Below are positions 7,740 through 14,764 of a stretch of DNA of 53,537 nucleotides, in pieces. Below the pieces are notes generated by a model. It made no database searches. It saw only the letters and a program-made list of their open reading frames with translations, and was not told the origin of the DNA. The translations under genes were made by a program, and so were the position numbers. Position 1 is the stretch's first letter. Each line of letters starts with the position of its first letter. This DNA comes from a virus. Location: positions 1 through 53,537 of the IMG/VR virus record IMGVR_UViG_3300025459_000008. One strand, written 5' to 3'.

Positions 7740-8113
7740 TTCCCCTCCTTCTCCGCCCTCGCCGCTAGCCAAGCAGCATGGGCTGCCAAGAGGATAGCAT
7801 TGCGGCGGGGTTCAGTATATTCTCTTAAATTTCTAAATGAACTAAAATCTTTTGAAAAGCTGCAATGAGTTTTTTCACCACGGTAGTGCAAGTTTAGGCC
7901 CCACTCTAACTCCCTCATCTTGTCAATCACCATCTCAATCTGGCCGTTGGGTTCGTCGGGGCGCCAGTCGGCAACTCTGATTACATAAGAAAGAGAAGAG
8001 TTTGAATTGACGTGGTAAGCAGGGCCAGTTGGGTAATTATATTCTCCTTTAGCCCACCCCATCAAATCACAGGCAGACCAGCGGCGGAGTTCGGTCAGTT
8101 CTTCGGGAGTCAT
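7736..8113 (-). CDS. ABA-sandwich-type phage protein
   Basis: 125 residues. The pattern is RRWSACDLMGW, then a WRP(D)xxxGQxxMVIDKMRE core, and a C-terminal AILLAAHAAWL helix. This is the layout of the 'phage ABA sandwich' family (PF18066), a small early protein of unknown function common in phages of many hosts. It overlaps its neighbours by a few bases on each side. Confidence 0.75.
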   Translation of the reverse strand: MTPEELTELRRWSACDLMGWAKGEYNYPTGPAYHVNSNSSLSYVIRVADWRPDEPNGQIEMVIDKMRELEWGLNLHYRGEKTHCSFSKDFSSFRNLREYTEPRRNAILLAAHAAWLAARAEKEGK

Positions 8114-8205
8114 TTCCCTTCTCCTCCTATCGAGTTAGTGGTAAAATAAATAATTGCTAAAATAACGGCAGCAATTATAATACAAAAGGCGTCGGCGTCT
8201 GTCAT
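8110..8205 (-). CDS. 31-residue single-helix membrane peptide
   Basis: ATG 8205 follows AAAAGGAGAAGCC and the stop overlaps the next ATG (ATGA). Residues 7-23 (FCIIIAAVILAIIYFTT) form a membrane helix. A second frame starting at 8248 overlaps the same DNA but lacks a site. Phage mini-membrane proteins of this size are common. Role unknown. Confidence 0.5.
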   Translation of the reverse strand: MTDADAFCIIIAAVILAIIYFTTNSIGGEGK

Positions 8206-8244
8206 GGCTTCTCCTTTTCCAAGCAGCCACGGTTAGGATTTCGG

Positions 8245-8529
8245 TCATTTCCATTCCCCCGTTTTAAGTTTCTCCGCACACCGCTCACATACCTGGCTGC
8301 TGGTTCCAGCGAAGCAGTCAAGTTCAATCGCTTCGTCTGTGGTTTCGTTTCGAGCAAAAGTCCGATGCTTCTCGCAGAAATACCAGCCGCAGGAATAACA
8401 TAAGTAGGAAATTCCTCGGTCTATCATTGCCCGACATCCGCAGTGGTGACATTTGCATCGAACCCCATATCCCCGCTGCATCGGAACTTGGCTATCAAAC
8501 CTGTTTATTTCATAGACGGCGTATCCCAT
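8245..8529 (-). CDS. Multi-Cys zinc protein
   Basis: 94 residues, SD AAGGAGACAGG. Cys/His pairs CKCHHCGC, CYSCGWYFCEKH and CERC resemble a zinc-ribbon or B-box-like double site. Member of the leftward operon. Function unknown. Confidence 0.65.
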   Translation of the reverse strand: MGYAVYEINRFDSQVPMQRGYGVRCKCHHCGCRAMIDRGISYLCYSCGWYFCEKHRTFARNETTDEAIELDCFAGTSSQVCERCAEKLKTGEWK

Positions 8530-8557
8530 TAGCCTGTCTCCTTGACGGTTTTAATGA

Positions 8558-8743
8558 TTATAACCGCTCACCATCTTTAAGTCCCAACACACGGCGAAAT
8601 TCAAGCGTCGCTAGTTCTTCTTCTGGATATTCAGCTTCCAAGGCGATAAGTGCTAATTCCGCACTTTGACGTCTCACCAGTATCATCTCACCTAAATCCA
8701 ATCTGTTCAAGAGACGGCCACAAAGACAACGAAGTTCTTCCAT
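8558..8743 (-). CDS. Small protein with C-x-C and EMILVRR motif
   Basis: 61 residues, SD GGAGGAAAG. It begins MEELRCLCGRLL, then GEMILVRRQSAELALIALE. The motif GEM(I/V)LVRR followed by an Ala-rich helix also appears near the C-terminus of the adjacent upstream protein (8746-9291), so the two may be relatives. Function unknown. Confidence 0.65.
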   Translation of the reverse strand: MEELRCLCGRLLNRLDLGEMILVRRQSAELALIALEAEYPEEELATLEFRRVLGLKDGERL

Positions 8744-8745
8744 AG

Positions 8746-9291
8746 CTATCTTTCCTCCCCCGGCTTCTCCTTTCCCAGGGCGGCTTTGAGATCATCCACA
8801 CTTCTTTCTGGAATCCCTCCATCCCCGAAATAAGAATTTTCTTCAACCCATTCCATAACAGCGGCCAAGGCTATGCGCCGCACTAGTACCATCTCTGTAT
8901 GGTCTATTCCACAGACAAAAGGTTCCTTGCTACAGACTGGACACTTCCCGGCCTCAGCCTTCTCTTGCTGCATTGCTTCAATTACCAAATCGGCTTCAGT
9001 CATAGGATTAGTAAGCACTTGCCCAGCCTCAGCATCGGCGGGAGTAGTCGGGGCGAGGAAGGCTTCAAGAGCAGAGATCAGATTTTGTGTCTGAGTGACC
9101 ATATGGCCTGGATCGGTATTACGTAATCTTATTTTACACATCCATAACAGTCCTCTTGCCGCTTTTTGCCATTCCCCCTGGGTGGCAAGTTGGCTTTGGA
9201 GGCCCTTAATCTCCAATGCCATCCCGGAGTAAAGCGGCGACTTCCTCTCTGCCTTGCAGGGTTCGCAGGGGCAGTCTTTGTCGTGCCTCAT
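8746..9291 (-). CDS. Hypothetical protein with two Cys motifs
   Basis: 181 residues. The N-terminus has CPCEPC, the middle is helical, and near residue 115 it has KCPVCSKEPFVC followed by HTEMVLVRRIALAAV. The second motif resembles the neighbour at 8558-8743. RBS AGGAGGTGTGAGG precedes the ATG. Unknown function; probably metal-binding. Confidence 0.65.
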   Translation of the reverse strand: MRHDKDCPCEPCKAERKSPLYSGMALEIKGLQSQLATQGEWQKAARGLLWMCKIRLRNTDPGHMVTQTQNLISALEAFLAPTTPADAEAGQVLTNPMTEADLVIEAMQQEKAEAGKCPVCSKEPFVCGIDHTEMVLVRRIALAAVMEWVEENSYFGDGGIPERSVDDLKAALGKEKPGEER

Positions 9292-9315
9292 TCCTCACAC
9301 CTCCTATCCTGGGAG

Positions 9316-9474
9316 TTATGGTGTAGATTTATAGACATCTATCTTTTTCTGTAAATCATATAATTCTTTCGTGAGCTTATTATTTCTATCCTGTTGTGGG
9401 GCTAACACAAACCAATGAGATAGTCCCAACAATATAAACAAAATACCAGTAATTCTATACAATATAGATGGCAT
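9316..9474 (-). CDS. Membrane-anchored short coiled-coil protein
   Basis: 52 codons. The ATG at 9474 overlaps the upstream stop (TGATG). Residues 5-25 are a membrane helix (ITGILFILLGLSHWFVL), and the rest is a charged helix (NKLTKELYDLQKKID). Unknown function. Confidence 0.55.
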   Translation of the reverse strand: MPSILYRITGILFILLGLSHWFVLAPQQDRNNKLTKELYDLQKKIDVYKSTP

Positions 9475-9758
9475 CACTCCCTCTCCTTGCGCAACTTGTT
9501 AATCTCGTCCCGGTCCATGAAGGCTTGGACTTCCTTTTTATACCAAACCCCGATATGCTCTAAATCATCCCCTGCCATTTCTTTAAAGATGGCTATCGCC
9601 TCCAGTAGCACCTCAGCTCGGGCGGCAAGTTGGGATTCGGCAGCAGTAGCTCTTGCAATAGCTTCGACAAGTTCAGCTAATACCGCATCGGTCTGGTCTA
9701 AAGATACCCCCAAAGCAGCCATAGCCGCCCGCTCGGTTTCACTAATTTCTTTGCTCAT
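9474..9758 (-). CDS. Alpha-helical coiled-coil protein
   Basis: 94 residues with SD AAGGAGGC. It is nearly all helix with heptad-like Ala/Leu/Glu spacing (AELVEAIARATAAESQLAAR). Residues of this type form dimers. No family recognised; part of the leftward operon. Confidence 0.6.
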   Translation of the reverse strand: MSKEISETERAAMAALGVSLDQTDAVLAELVEAIARATAAESQLAARAEVLLEAIAIFKEMAGDDLEHIGVWYKKEVQAFMDRDEINKLRKERE

Positions 9759-9767
9759 GTTGCCTCC

Positions 9768-10097
9768 TTAAAATATTTCTACTTCCCAGCCGCCCTTTTC
9801 GGCCTTCACCGCTAAGAAGCGAAAAGGATAGATGTCGGCTGCTACCCGGATTCTCACTTTAGCCGCTTCCCGCCAGAATCCTTTGACTTCGTGAATCTCC
9901 AAAGTGCCGTCTTTGACCATTACCGCGAAATCCGGTTTAAAATACGAATCATCTGCCAACCGCAATCGGACCCCCTCAAACTTATACCACAGCACTTCGC
10001 CGGTCCGCAACAGAAGCTCAAGACGGTTGGCATAGGCAGCTTCAGTTTTATTCATGGTACTAGTTTTAAGGTGGCCCTTAGCGGTTACTTTTCGCAT
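9768..10097 (-). CDS. PD-(D/E)XK nuclease, DUF1064-like
   Basis: 109 residues, SD AAAGGAGT. A catalytic set is readable: Glu in NKTEAAYANRL, PDF in YFKPDFAVM, and EVKG in IHEVKGFW, followed by a helix with R/K. This matches the small phage endonucleases of the DUF1064/restriction-like fold. It probably cuts branched or foreign DNA during replication or recombination. The neighbouring annealing-type protein (11571-12536) could be its partner. Confidence 0.8.
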   Translation of the reverse strand: MRKVTAKGHLKTSTMNKTEAAYANRLELLLRTGEVLWYKFEGVRLRLADDSYFKPDFAVMVKDGTLEIHEVKGFWREAAKVRIRVAADIYPFRFLAVKAEKGGWEVEIF

Positions 10098-10114
10098 TTT
10101 ACTCCTTTAAAAAT

Positions 10115-10519
10115 TTATTCCTCCCGGACCCCTCTATGGGCAGCGCCTCGTACGAAAGCAATCTCCCAATAAGGACCGAACCTCTCGCCCTGCCGGGTGT
10201 ACCAGAAGCGGCTTATGTGAAAAACCTGATAACCAGCAGCAGTAGCAATTTCCTCTGCCCGAAAGCCTTCACTTTCATTGCCTTTGAACCAGACTACCGG
10301 TCGTTCACTAGCATGGCTAGGGCCACCCTGGCAGGAATCAAATGTATCAATTCCGGCCTCTCGAAGCACTTTAACAACTCCAATGATTCCATCATCGAGA
10401 GCATCAGGGCCTTCCAACATCCACGATTCCATTGGGAATATCTTTCTGTATTTGAGTCCTGATTTTCCGTACGATTCAGCACCGCAGCGCCGACAATAGA
10501 ATGAAGGTTTCAATTTCAA
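10115..10519 (-). CDS. Conserved phage protein (FDSCQGG type)
   Basis: 134 residues from TTG 10519, four bases after the upstream stop; no strong site, so translation may be coupled. It has a CRRC pair at the N-terminus, then LREAGIDTFDSCQGGPSHA, GFRAEEIATAAGY and a final aromatic strand (GPYWEIAF). Phage proteins with 'F.TF.SC.GG.GH' and 'G.WWE..F' are a frequent unnamed family. Function unknown. Confidence 0.7.
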   Translation of the reverse strand: MKLKPSFYCRRCGAESYGKSGLKYRKIFPMESWMLEGPDALDDGIIGVVKVLREAGIDTFDSCQGGPSHASERPVVWFKGNESEGFRAEEIATAAGYQVFHISRFWYTRQGERFGPYWEIAFVRGAAHRGVREE

Positions 10520-10523
10520 TTCT

Positions 10524-10781
10524 TTAAAACTTATTCCTGCACATCCGCGGGTCCGGCTCGTGCCCCTTAGGAACTTCTGTTTGTGGCGGCTTCGGAAGAG
10601 GTTGCCAATGGGTAGGCTCTGTGGGTGTAATTCTTCTGATTACCGGCCAACCAAACCAATAGTTTCTAATCTTTGTCCCAACGCCTATACGATACTGCGG
10701 CGTTATCACCGTTAAATCCTGGAAATATAGAAGAATTGGTTTGTCGAAAGGTGCAGTAGTAATATCATGCCACTTTTCCAT
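10524..10781 (-). CDS. DUF551-like protein
   Basis: 85 residues. ATG 10781 is chosen because AAGGAGACGCA precedes it. ATG 10817 in the same frame would add a CxxC peptide and overlap the upstream stop by ATGA. The pattern W(H)DITTAPFDKPILLYF ending in PTHWQPLPKPP is that of DUF551, a common small phage protein. Function unknown. Confidence 0.75.
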   Translation of the reverse strand: MEKWHDITTAPFDKPILLYFQDLTVITPQYRIGVGTKIRNYWFGWPVIRRITPTEPTHWQPLPKPPQTEVPKGHEPDPRMCRNKF

Positions 10782-10813
10782 TGCGTCTCCTTGCCCTTCA
10801 CAGATGATGCAGT

Positions 10814-11047
10814 TCATCGGTTTACCCGTCTTGGTGCCAAGTTTGGACTCCAATAACAGGCTGGCCCGTCCGTTGGGATAAAACAGTACCACTTCCAGCC
10901 TCTTATAAGAGCTTCTAATTTAGGATTTATGCTTGACCATACCGGAGCTACCTGGAAAGACTGTTGTCCATCTATCCCTGCCATGGCTTGAGCTTTTTCA
11001 ACTTCCTCAATAGATACCTTATGAGGATAATGATTACATAATAACAT
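10814..11047 (-). CDS. Hypothetical protein downstream of a structured region
   Basis: 77 residues from ATG 11047. No strong Shine-Dalgarno site; the ATG lies 30 bases downstream (on this strand) of the folded element 11077-11253, which may influence its expression. The product is mixed helix and strand with several Trp (WKWYCFIPTDGPACYWSP). No family recognised. Confidence 0.5.
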   Translation of the reverse strand: MLLCNHYPHKVSIEEVEKAQAMAGIDGQQSFQVAPVWSSINPKLEALIRGWKWYCFIPTDGPACYWSPNLAPRRVNR

Positions 11048-11076
11048 TAGACATCACCAGCTTCTTAATTAAGAGT

Positions 11077-11253
11077 TTGTGCCCCAACTCTCCCGGGGGC
11101 ACTTAGGGCCTGGGTGCCAGAGGCTTAGGACCGGCAGAAAGGCACAAGGCCAGCGCAACCGGCCCCTACGATCTCCGGGTGGTGGGGAACACCGAAGACC
11201 AGCCTGGCGTTAACGAGGTCAGGCGCCCTCGAAGGAGGAGTACTGCGCTGGCC
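11077..11253. ncRNA. Candidate structured RNA: two adjoining closed domains
   Basis: Domain A is closed by TTGTGCC (11077-11083) and GGCACAA (11141-11147). Domain B starts at the next base and is closed by GGCCAGCGCA (11148-11157) and TGCGCTGGCC (11244-11253), all perfect. Inside A there is a competing 7-bp hairpin (GTGCCCC 11079-11085 with GGGGCAC 11096-11102) and a CTGG/CCAG hairpin. Inside B there is a CCTC-GAAG-GAGG hairpin. The stretch has no gene and lies between two minus-strand genes of the operon. The transcribed strand would be minus. It matches no RNA family I recognise. Confidence 0.6.
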
Positions 11254-11260
11254 TAACTGT

Positions 11261-11497
11261 TTAATCGGGTTCGCCGTCGTCGTCTGAGTCAGCACGAGGC
11301 TCAATTTTTATCTCCCAGAGGTCACATACCCCTTGCGCCTTCACCGCGAAGCCTCCGATACCGCAGGGTCGGCTCATTTCGTAACTCTTATATATAGGGT
11401 GCATCTTCCTCACCAAATTCCCGCAGGTCCGGCAGCATCGGGCCAGGGGTTTAGGATTGTAACCTTGCTTCGCCTTCGCGTCAGATTGCTTGCTCAT
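11261..11497 (-). CDS. Four-Cys conserved phage protein
   Basis: 78 residues; ATG 11497 has AAGGAGGATTTGAT before it. Pattern CCRTCGNL, then RPCGIGGFAVKAQGVCDLWE: CxxC plus two Cys around 'GGFaVk..GvCd.W'. This is a recurrent small phage family, likely a zinc site. Function unknown. Confidence 0.7.
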   Translation of the reverse strand: MSKQSDAKAKQGYNPKPLARCCRTCGNLVRKMHPIYKSYEMSRPCGIGGFAVKAQGVCDLWEIKIEPRADSDDDGEPD

Positions 11498-11570
11498 ATC
11501 AAATCCTCCTTCCTTGCTGTTTATCTTTCTGGTGAATAAGGTCATGCATGACTTGGCATAACTTGTGTCC

Positions 11571-12536
11571 CTATTCTGTTGCGAGATCAGCCAGCTTTTT
11601 CAGTTCCTCCGATCCCCACTTATCCCGGTTCTTGCCGAACTTCACCACCAATTTTGCCACAGGCCATCCCTTGTTCTTAAGAGTATCCAAAAGTTCTTTG
11701 ATGTCCGGTCTCTGATCTTCTGGACTCGCAGTACCCCCCTTATCATCCTCTGTCTTTTCTTTTTTCGTGCCTCCTGGGGCATCAGGTGAAGCCGAGGCGG
11801 GAGAAGTAGGTGGGGCGTGGTTCATATCGGGCAGGTCTTCGATGTCCTGGTTAAAATATTCGGAGGCGTTGACAGCCACAAGAGTCGTCGCCACTAGCGC
11901 CCGCTTGTAGGCCATCTTCTGAATCGTGTTCACCAAATCGGCGGGGTCCGGGTTCTTCTTTTTCCCGACATCCTGTTTTTCAATCTCAGCAGAGCCTTTT
12001 AGGAATTGTGTGCCGCATCCGCCGAGTTTAGACCAGCAATACCACCCTCCACCTTTTTCCTCTTTGTTCCGGCGAATAGCTTCTTGGTGGCACTTGGGGC
12101 ATTTATACTCACCCTGGCGATAACGGTGTTTGGTTTCCCAGGAGTTTGCACTACCATCGGCTTCGGCCACTAACCGGCCATTGCGGGATAGGCGAATTAA
12201 GTAATGGAAGTAGAAGAAGGCTTCCCCTCCATGGTCTTTGCCAGTCCAGTCCATTTCCCTGGCGAGAATTTGTTCCTCTTTGGTCAAACCAAAAAAGGTG
12301 CAAAGTTTCTCGGCTCCTGGCTTCAAAAGGGTCCACATGGGTACTTCTACTTCGCCACCCGGTAACATGATTTTGCGCTTTCCGGTTCCTGGTATTACTC
12401 CGTAATCAGTCCCAGGCCGCATGATCTCCTTCACGAATTGCCCCAGCATTTTGAACCTCTCCACGGCGGTCGCAATGTCCATTTCCGGGAGGCTCAAGCT
12501 CTTCTCCACAATTTCTAACTCTCGGGGTTCGTTCAT
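11571..12536 (-). CDS. Conserved phage DNA-metabolism protein with zinc ribbon
   Basis: 321 residues, SD GGAGGAGAAG. The pattern is LLKPGAEKLCTFFGL, a core with FFYFHYLIRLSRNGRLVAEA, a zinc ribbon (CPKCHQEA, then YCWSKLGGCG), then DLVNTIQKMAYKRALVATTL and a polar linker with a C-terminal helix. This layout is a widespread phage protein found with recombination and replication genes. The KMAxKRAxV helix recalls single-strand-annealing proteins (Rad52/Erf-like), but that link is my inference. The neighbouring PD-(D/E)XK nuclease fits a recombination pair. Confidence 0.7.
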   Translation of the reverse strand: MNEPRELEIVEKSLSLPEMDIATAVERFKMLGQFVKEIMRPGTDYGVIPGTGKRKIMLPGGEVEVPMWTLLKPGAEKLCTFFGLTKEEQILAREMDWTGKDHGGEAFFYFHYLIRLSRNGRLVAEADGSANSWETKHRYRQGEYKCPKCHQEAIRRNKEEKGGGWYCWSKLGGCGTQFLKGSAEIEKQDVGKKKNPDPADLVNTIQKMAYKRALVATTLVAVNASEYFNQDIEDLPDMNHAPPTSPASASPDAPGGTKKEKTEDDKGGTASPEDQRPDIKELLDTLKNKGWPVAKLVVKFGKNRDKWGSEELKKLADLATE

Positions 12537-12567
12537 CTTCTCCTCCTTGGCTTAATTCAGGGTATTC
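12531..12567. repeat. 37-bp direct repeat, copy 1
   Basis: Identical over 37 bases to 12926-12962. On the minus strand this copy supplies the GGAGGAGAAG ribosome site and ATG of the 321-residue protein (start 12536), and upstream of it a short frame with the same peptide (EYPELSQGGEDE) as copy 2. Confidence 0.95.
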
Positions 12568-12584
12568 ATAGAATAAGTGGGGGT

Positions 12585-12983
12585 TCATCCTAAAGCACCC
12601 CCGTTCTTGCTGATGCACTTATGACTAATAGTATCACTCGGCAAGTTCCAGCCACATGCAGGACAGATTTTGGTCGTTATGTAACCTGGTGATTCTGATA
12701 GTTTTTCGCACCATTTTTTATCAAAGTCCCAATAGGCTAACTCCGGGGACTTCCCAAACCCCGCTACGCCGTCTTGGAGATTTTCGCCATACAAAGCACA
12801 CCACATATCACCATCAATGAAGATGCGGGGTTTAAGCAGGTGGCAAGGACGACGTAATTCACAGGCATAAGCGTAAAGTTCATTTTGAATACGGGCCGCT
12901 TGTTGATCGGATAATCGGATAATATGTTCATCTTCTCCTCCTTGGCTTAATTCAGGGTATTCGTAAAATAGATGATGATCCAT
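12585..12983 (-). CDS. Conserved phage protein with C-terminal CxxC
   Basis: 132 residues from ATG 12983 (SD AAGGGAGAGAAG). Pattern: ELYAYACELRRPCHLLKPR, IDGDMWCALYGENLQDGVAGFGKSP, then CPACGWNL. The 'CaLyGeNLQdGvaGFG' motif marks a common uncharacterised phage family. Its first codons lie in the 37-bp repeat copy 2. Confidence 0.7.
   Translation of the reverse strand: MDHHLFYEYPELSQGGEDEHIIRLSDQQAARIQNELYAYACELRRPCHLLKPRIFIDGDMWCALYGENLQDGVAGFGKSPELAYWDFDKKWCEKLSESPGYITTKICPACGWNLPSDTISHKCISKNGGALG
12926..12962. repeat. 37-bp direct repeat, copy 2
   Basis: Identical to 12531-12567, 395 bases apart. Here the repeat lies inside the coding sequence of the 132-residue protein and encodes EYPELSQGGEDE. 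The two copies bracket most of that gene, so recombination would delete it. Confidence 0.95.
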
Positions 12984-12996
12984 TTGCTTCTCTCCC

Positions 12997-13227
12997 TTAT
13001 TGTTCAACCCATTCAGGCCATTTTCCTTCTTCCCATGCTTTAGCTCTGTCAACATCAGAAGAAGTAGGATCATCAGGTACTAATTTGATCCATTCTGGAC
13101 CGTAGCATTCACGGGCAAGAGCTTGGCCCCAGTCATACGATTTGCCATCCTTGCCGTGAACGGTTCCCCCATGTTTTCGGCCCATACGCATGATCCAGTC
13201 AATAACCCAATTTGTGTAGTTCATCAT
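12997..13227 (-). CDS. Small hypothetical protein
   Basis: 76 residues, SD AGAAGGATACC before ATG 13227. Trp/Asp-rich with YTNWVIDWIMRMGRKHGGT and a C-terminal EGKWPEWVEQ. Overlaps the upstream stop. No family recognised. Confidence 0.6.
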   Translation of the reverse strand: MMNYTNWVIDWIMRMGRKHGGTVHGKDGKSYDWGQALARECYGPEWIKLVPDDPTSSDVDRAKAWEEGKWPEWVEQ

Positions 13228-13472
13228 GGTATCCTTCTCTTGGGCACGATTCGCCGCACAGGGATAATGGGAGACTTGTCTTTCACCAATGCCTCGTGAA
13301 GTTTATCCAGCCAGAGTGTCGGATACTCCACCCGCAGGTGCGCAAAACCGTCTCCATGAAGCTTTACGAATTCTTCCTGGCGTCCGGATTGCTCCATCTG
13401 AAAATCTGCTTTTGTAAAAATATCGGGGTCTGTGCTAAAGCGACTTACCACATTTTCTTCAAGTTCTTTCAT
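13224..13472 (-). CDS. Small hypothetical protein
   Basis: 82 residues, SD AAGGGAGAATAGG. Charged N-terminus, then LHGDGFAHLRVEYPTLWLDKLHEAL and a basic tail (PVRRIVPKRRIP) that could bind nucleic acid. Coupled to the next gene by overlap. Unknown. Confidence 0.6.
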   Translation of the reverse strand: MKELEENVVSRFSTDPDIFTKADFQMEQSGRQEEFVKLHGDGFAHLRVEYPTLWLDKLHEALVKDKSPIIPVRRIVPKRRIP

Positions 13473-13483
13473 CCTATTCTCCC

Positions 13484-13663
13484 TTAATACTTACGGAGTC
13501 GCGCCAAGCAACGAGTCAAATCCATCGAGGCCCTGATGGCAGCGGCGTTGTATTTGCCGGCTTCTTCTTCCTTTTTTTGAGCACTCAGGGCTTTATGTGC
13601 CGCACCGATGAACCTCACAGCTTCGGCTATGCAATCTTCAAGGTCTTTGATAGTTACGGGCAT
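13484..13663 (-). CDS. Small helical protein
   Basis: 59 codons, SD TAAGGAGACTAAG before ATG 13663. Amphipathic helices (IKDLEDCIAEAVRFIGAAHK, then NAAAIRASMDLTRCLARL). No family recognised. Confidence 0.6.
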   Translation of the reverse strand: MPVTIKDLEDCIAEAVRFIGAAHKALSAQKKEEEAGKYNAAAIRASMDLTRCLARLRKY

Positions 13664-13673
13664 CTTAGTCTCC

Positions 13674-13877
13674 TTAATACTGATTTTTCATTACTACCCC
13701 ATCATTTTGAAAATCGCTCAAGGTTTTGGCGATGGATAGAATGGCGCAAGATTCATGCTCCGGTTTCTCACCCCACTTTTCCCACCAGGCACATTTTTCT
13801 TTTTCGCACTGGGGGCTATCAGTTAATGCCGGGCTTCTGCTAGGGGGATATTGAGAAAATTTTAAAGGGCAGAACAT
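13674..13877 (-). CDS. Small Cys-containing protein
   Basis: 67 residues, SD AAAGGAGGATGAA. Motif CEKEKCAWWEKWG followed by CAI resembles small phage proteins with a C(x4)CaWW...CAi zinc site. Unknown. Confidence 0.65.
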   Translation of the reverse strand: MFCPLKFSQYPPSRSPALTDSPQCEKEKCAWWEKWGEKPEHESCAILSIAKTLSDFQNDGVVMKNQY

Positions 13878-14089
13878 TTCATCCTCCTTTGGGGCCAGCT
13901 CTCGCCAGCCCCGGTCATGTGGTTAGCGGTCCTTCTTTATAATGCGCCTTGGGCGAGCCAATGTTGCTTCCCTTCCCACCCCGGCCTCTAAAAGCCGTCG
14001 CCCCTCAGCACAAACTTGAAATCATGCCCGGCTTCACTGAGGTGCCGGGCGACCCCTATTAGGGGGTGCGCTTTCTTGAAGCCTCGTCC
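13878..14089. other. Gene-free stretch with nested stems
   Basis: No reading frame is convincing. Bases 13997-14067 fold strongly: GTCGCCC (13997-14003) pairs with GGGCGAC (14047-14053), CTCAG (14004-14008) pairs with CTGAG (14037-14041) inside it, and ACCCC/GGGGT (14052-14056/14063-14067) makes a second hairpin that competes for three bases. CCCGGC/GCCGGG offers an alternative inner hairpin. It lies within the leftward operon, so it would be transcribed from the minus strand. Confidence 0.55.
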
Positions 14090-14290
14090 CTAATTCGTCA
14101 GCATCCAAATCACAAACCCCACCCCAACGACCACCAACCCCGCCACCACGCCCCTTACGACTTCCTTAGCTCGCCAGTAGGGTTCCGGTGCCATCGGCTC
14201 ACGGACCGCCAGGCGTTGGCAAAGCCGTATAATGTCCTCTGACGTGATTTCCCGGTAGGGGGGCTTGGGGAGGTAGATGAGTTTGCCCAT
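14090..14290 (-). CDS. Membrane-anchored small protein
   Basis: 66 residues from ATG 14290 (SD AAGGGAAATAG, two bases after the stop of the previous gene). Soluble, positively charged first part, then a C-terminal membrane helix (VVAGLVVVGVGFVIWML). The same frame is open far upstream (to 14764), but the middle of that long frame is Arg-rich and overlaps another likely gene, so an internal start here is preferred. Confidence 0.6.
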   Translation of the reverse strand: MGKLIYLPKPPYREITSEDIIRLCQRLAVREPMAPEPYWRAKEVVRGVVAGLVVVGVGFVIWMLTN

Positions 14291-14764
14291 GGCTATTTCC
14301 CTTCTATGCAGTTTATGTGATTCAACTCGCAGTAGAAAAACCTCAGCCGCTCGTACATTGCCTCTTTTCTGATCCAGATAGTGAATCCTTCCCCATCGTT
14401 CAGGGAGCCGGTTAAATATCCGACTCCGTGATTTCCATACCGCCGGTCGCACCCGCAGGGGCAAGGACGAGATAAAACGATATTGTGATCCTTTTCGCCT
14501 TTCCAGAGGATTTCTTTGCCCATAATTACTCCTCCCCTCGGGCCGCGCCAAGGCGACCCTGGCTTGGATTAGTGAGCAATCGGCTTCATGCTCAATCTCG
14601 GTGTGATTGCCGTCTTCATCCTCGCCCATTGTGCCAACGCAGCCCATACAGGTCAGGCCATCGGTGAAATCCTCGGCATCCCCAATGAGGCGGACAAGCG
14701 CCTCCACGAGCTTCGTGATTATGGCTTGTTGGCGAATAATTACTTGTTCATTTGATGCGGACAT
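14090..14764 (-). CDS. Long frame; true gene probably only its first ~80 codons
   Basis: From ATG 14764 the first 75 residues look real (RQQAIITKLVEALVRLIGD, then CMGCVGTMGEDEDGNH, ADCSLIQARVALAR). After that the frame runs on through Arg-rich shadow of the gene at 14293-14523 and ends in the frame of the membrane protein at 14090. A TAA at 14526-14528, one phase away, sits where a natural end (ARGEE-stop) would be expected. Either a one-base change in the CCTCCCC tract near 14531 fused two genes, or the sequence has an indel error. Confidence 0.4.
   Translation of the reverse strand: MSASNEQVIIRQQAIITKLVEALVRLIGDAEDFTDGLTCMGCVGTMGEDEDGNHTEIEHEADCSLIQARVALARPEGRSNYGQRNPLERRKGSQYRFISSLPLRVRPAVWKSRSRIFNRLPERWGRIHYLDQKRGNVRAAEVFLLRVESHKLHRREIAMGKLIYLPKPPYREITSEDIIRLCQRLAVREPMAPEPYWRAKEVVRGVVAGLVVVGVGFVIWMLTN
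14293..14523 (-). CDS. CxCGC small phage protein
   Basis: 76 residues, SD GGAGGAGTAATT. Pattern CPCGCDRRYGNHGVGYLTGSL, then EGFTIWIRKEAMYERL. Proteins with this zinc-type start and 'GEGFTIWI' strand recur in phage early operons. It overlaps a long frame in a different phase (14090-14764), but its codon pattern is the more protein-like one. Confidence 0.65.
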   Translation of the reverse strand: MGKEILWKGEKDHNIVLSRPCPCGCDRRYGNHGVGYLTGSLNDGEGFTIWIRKEAMYERLRFFYCELNHINCIEGK

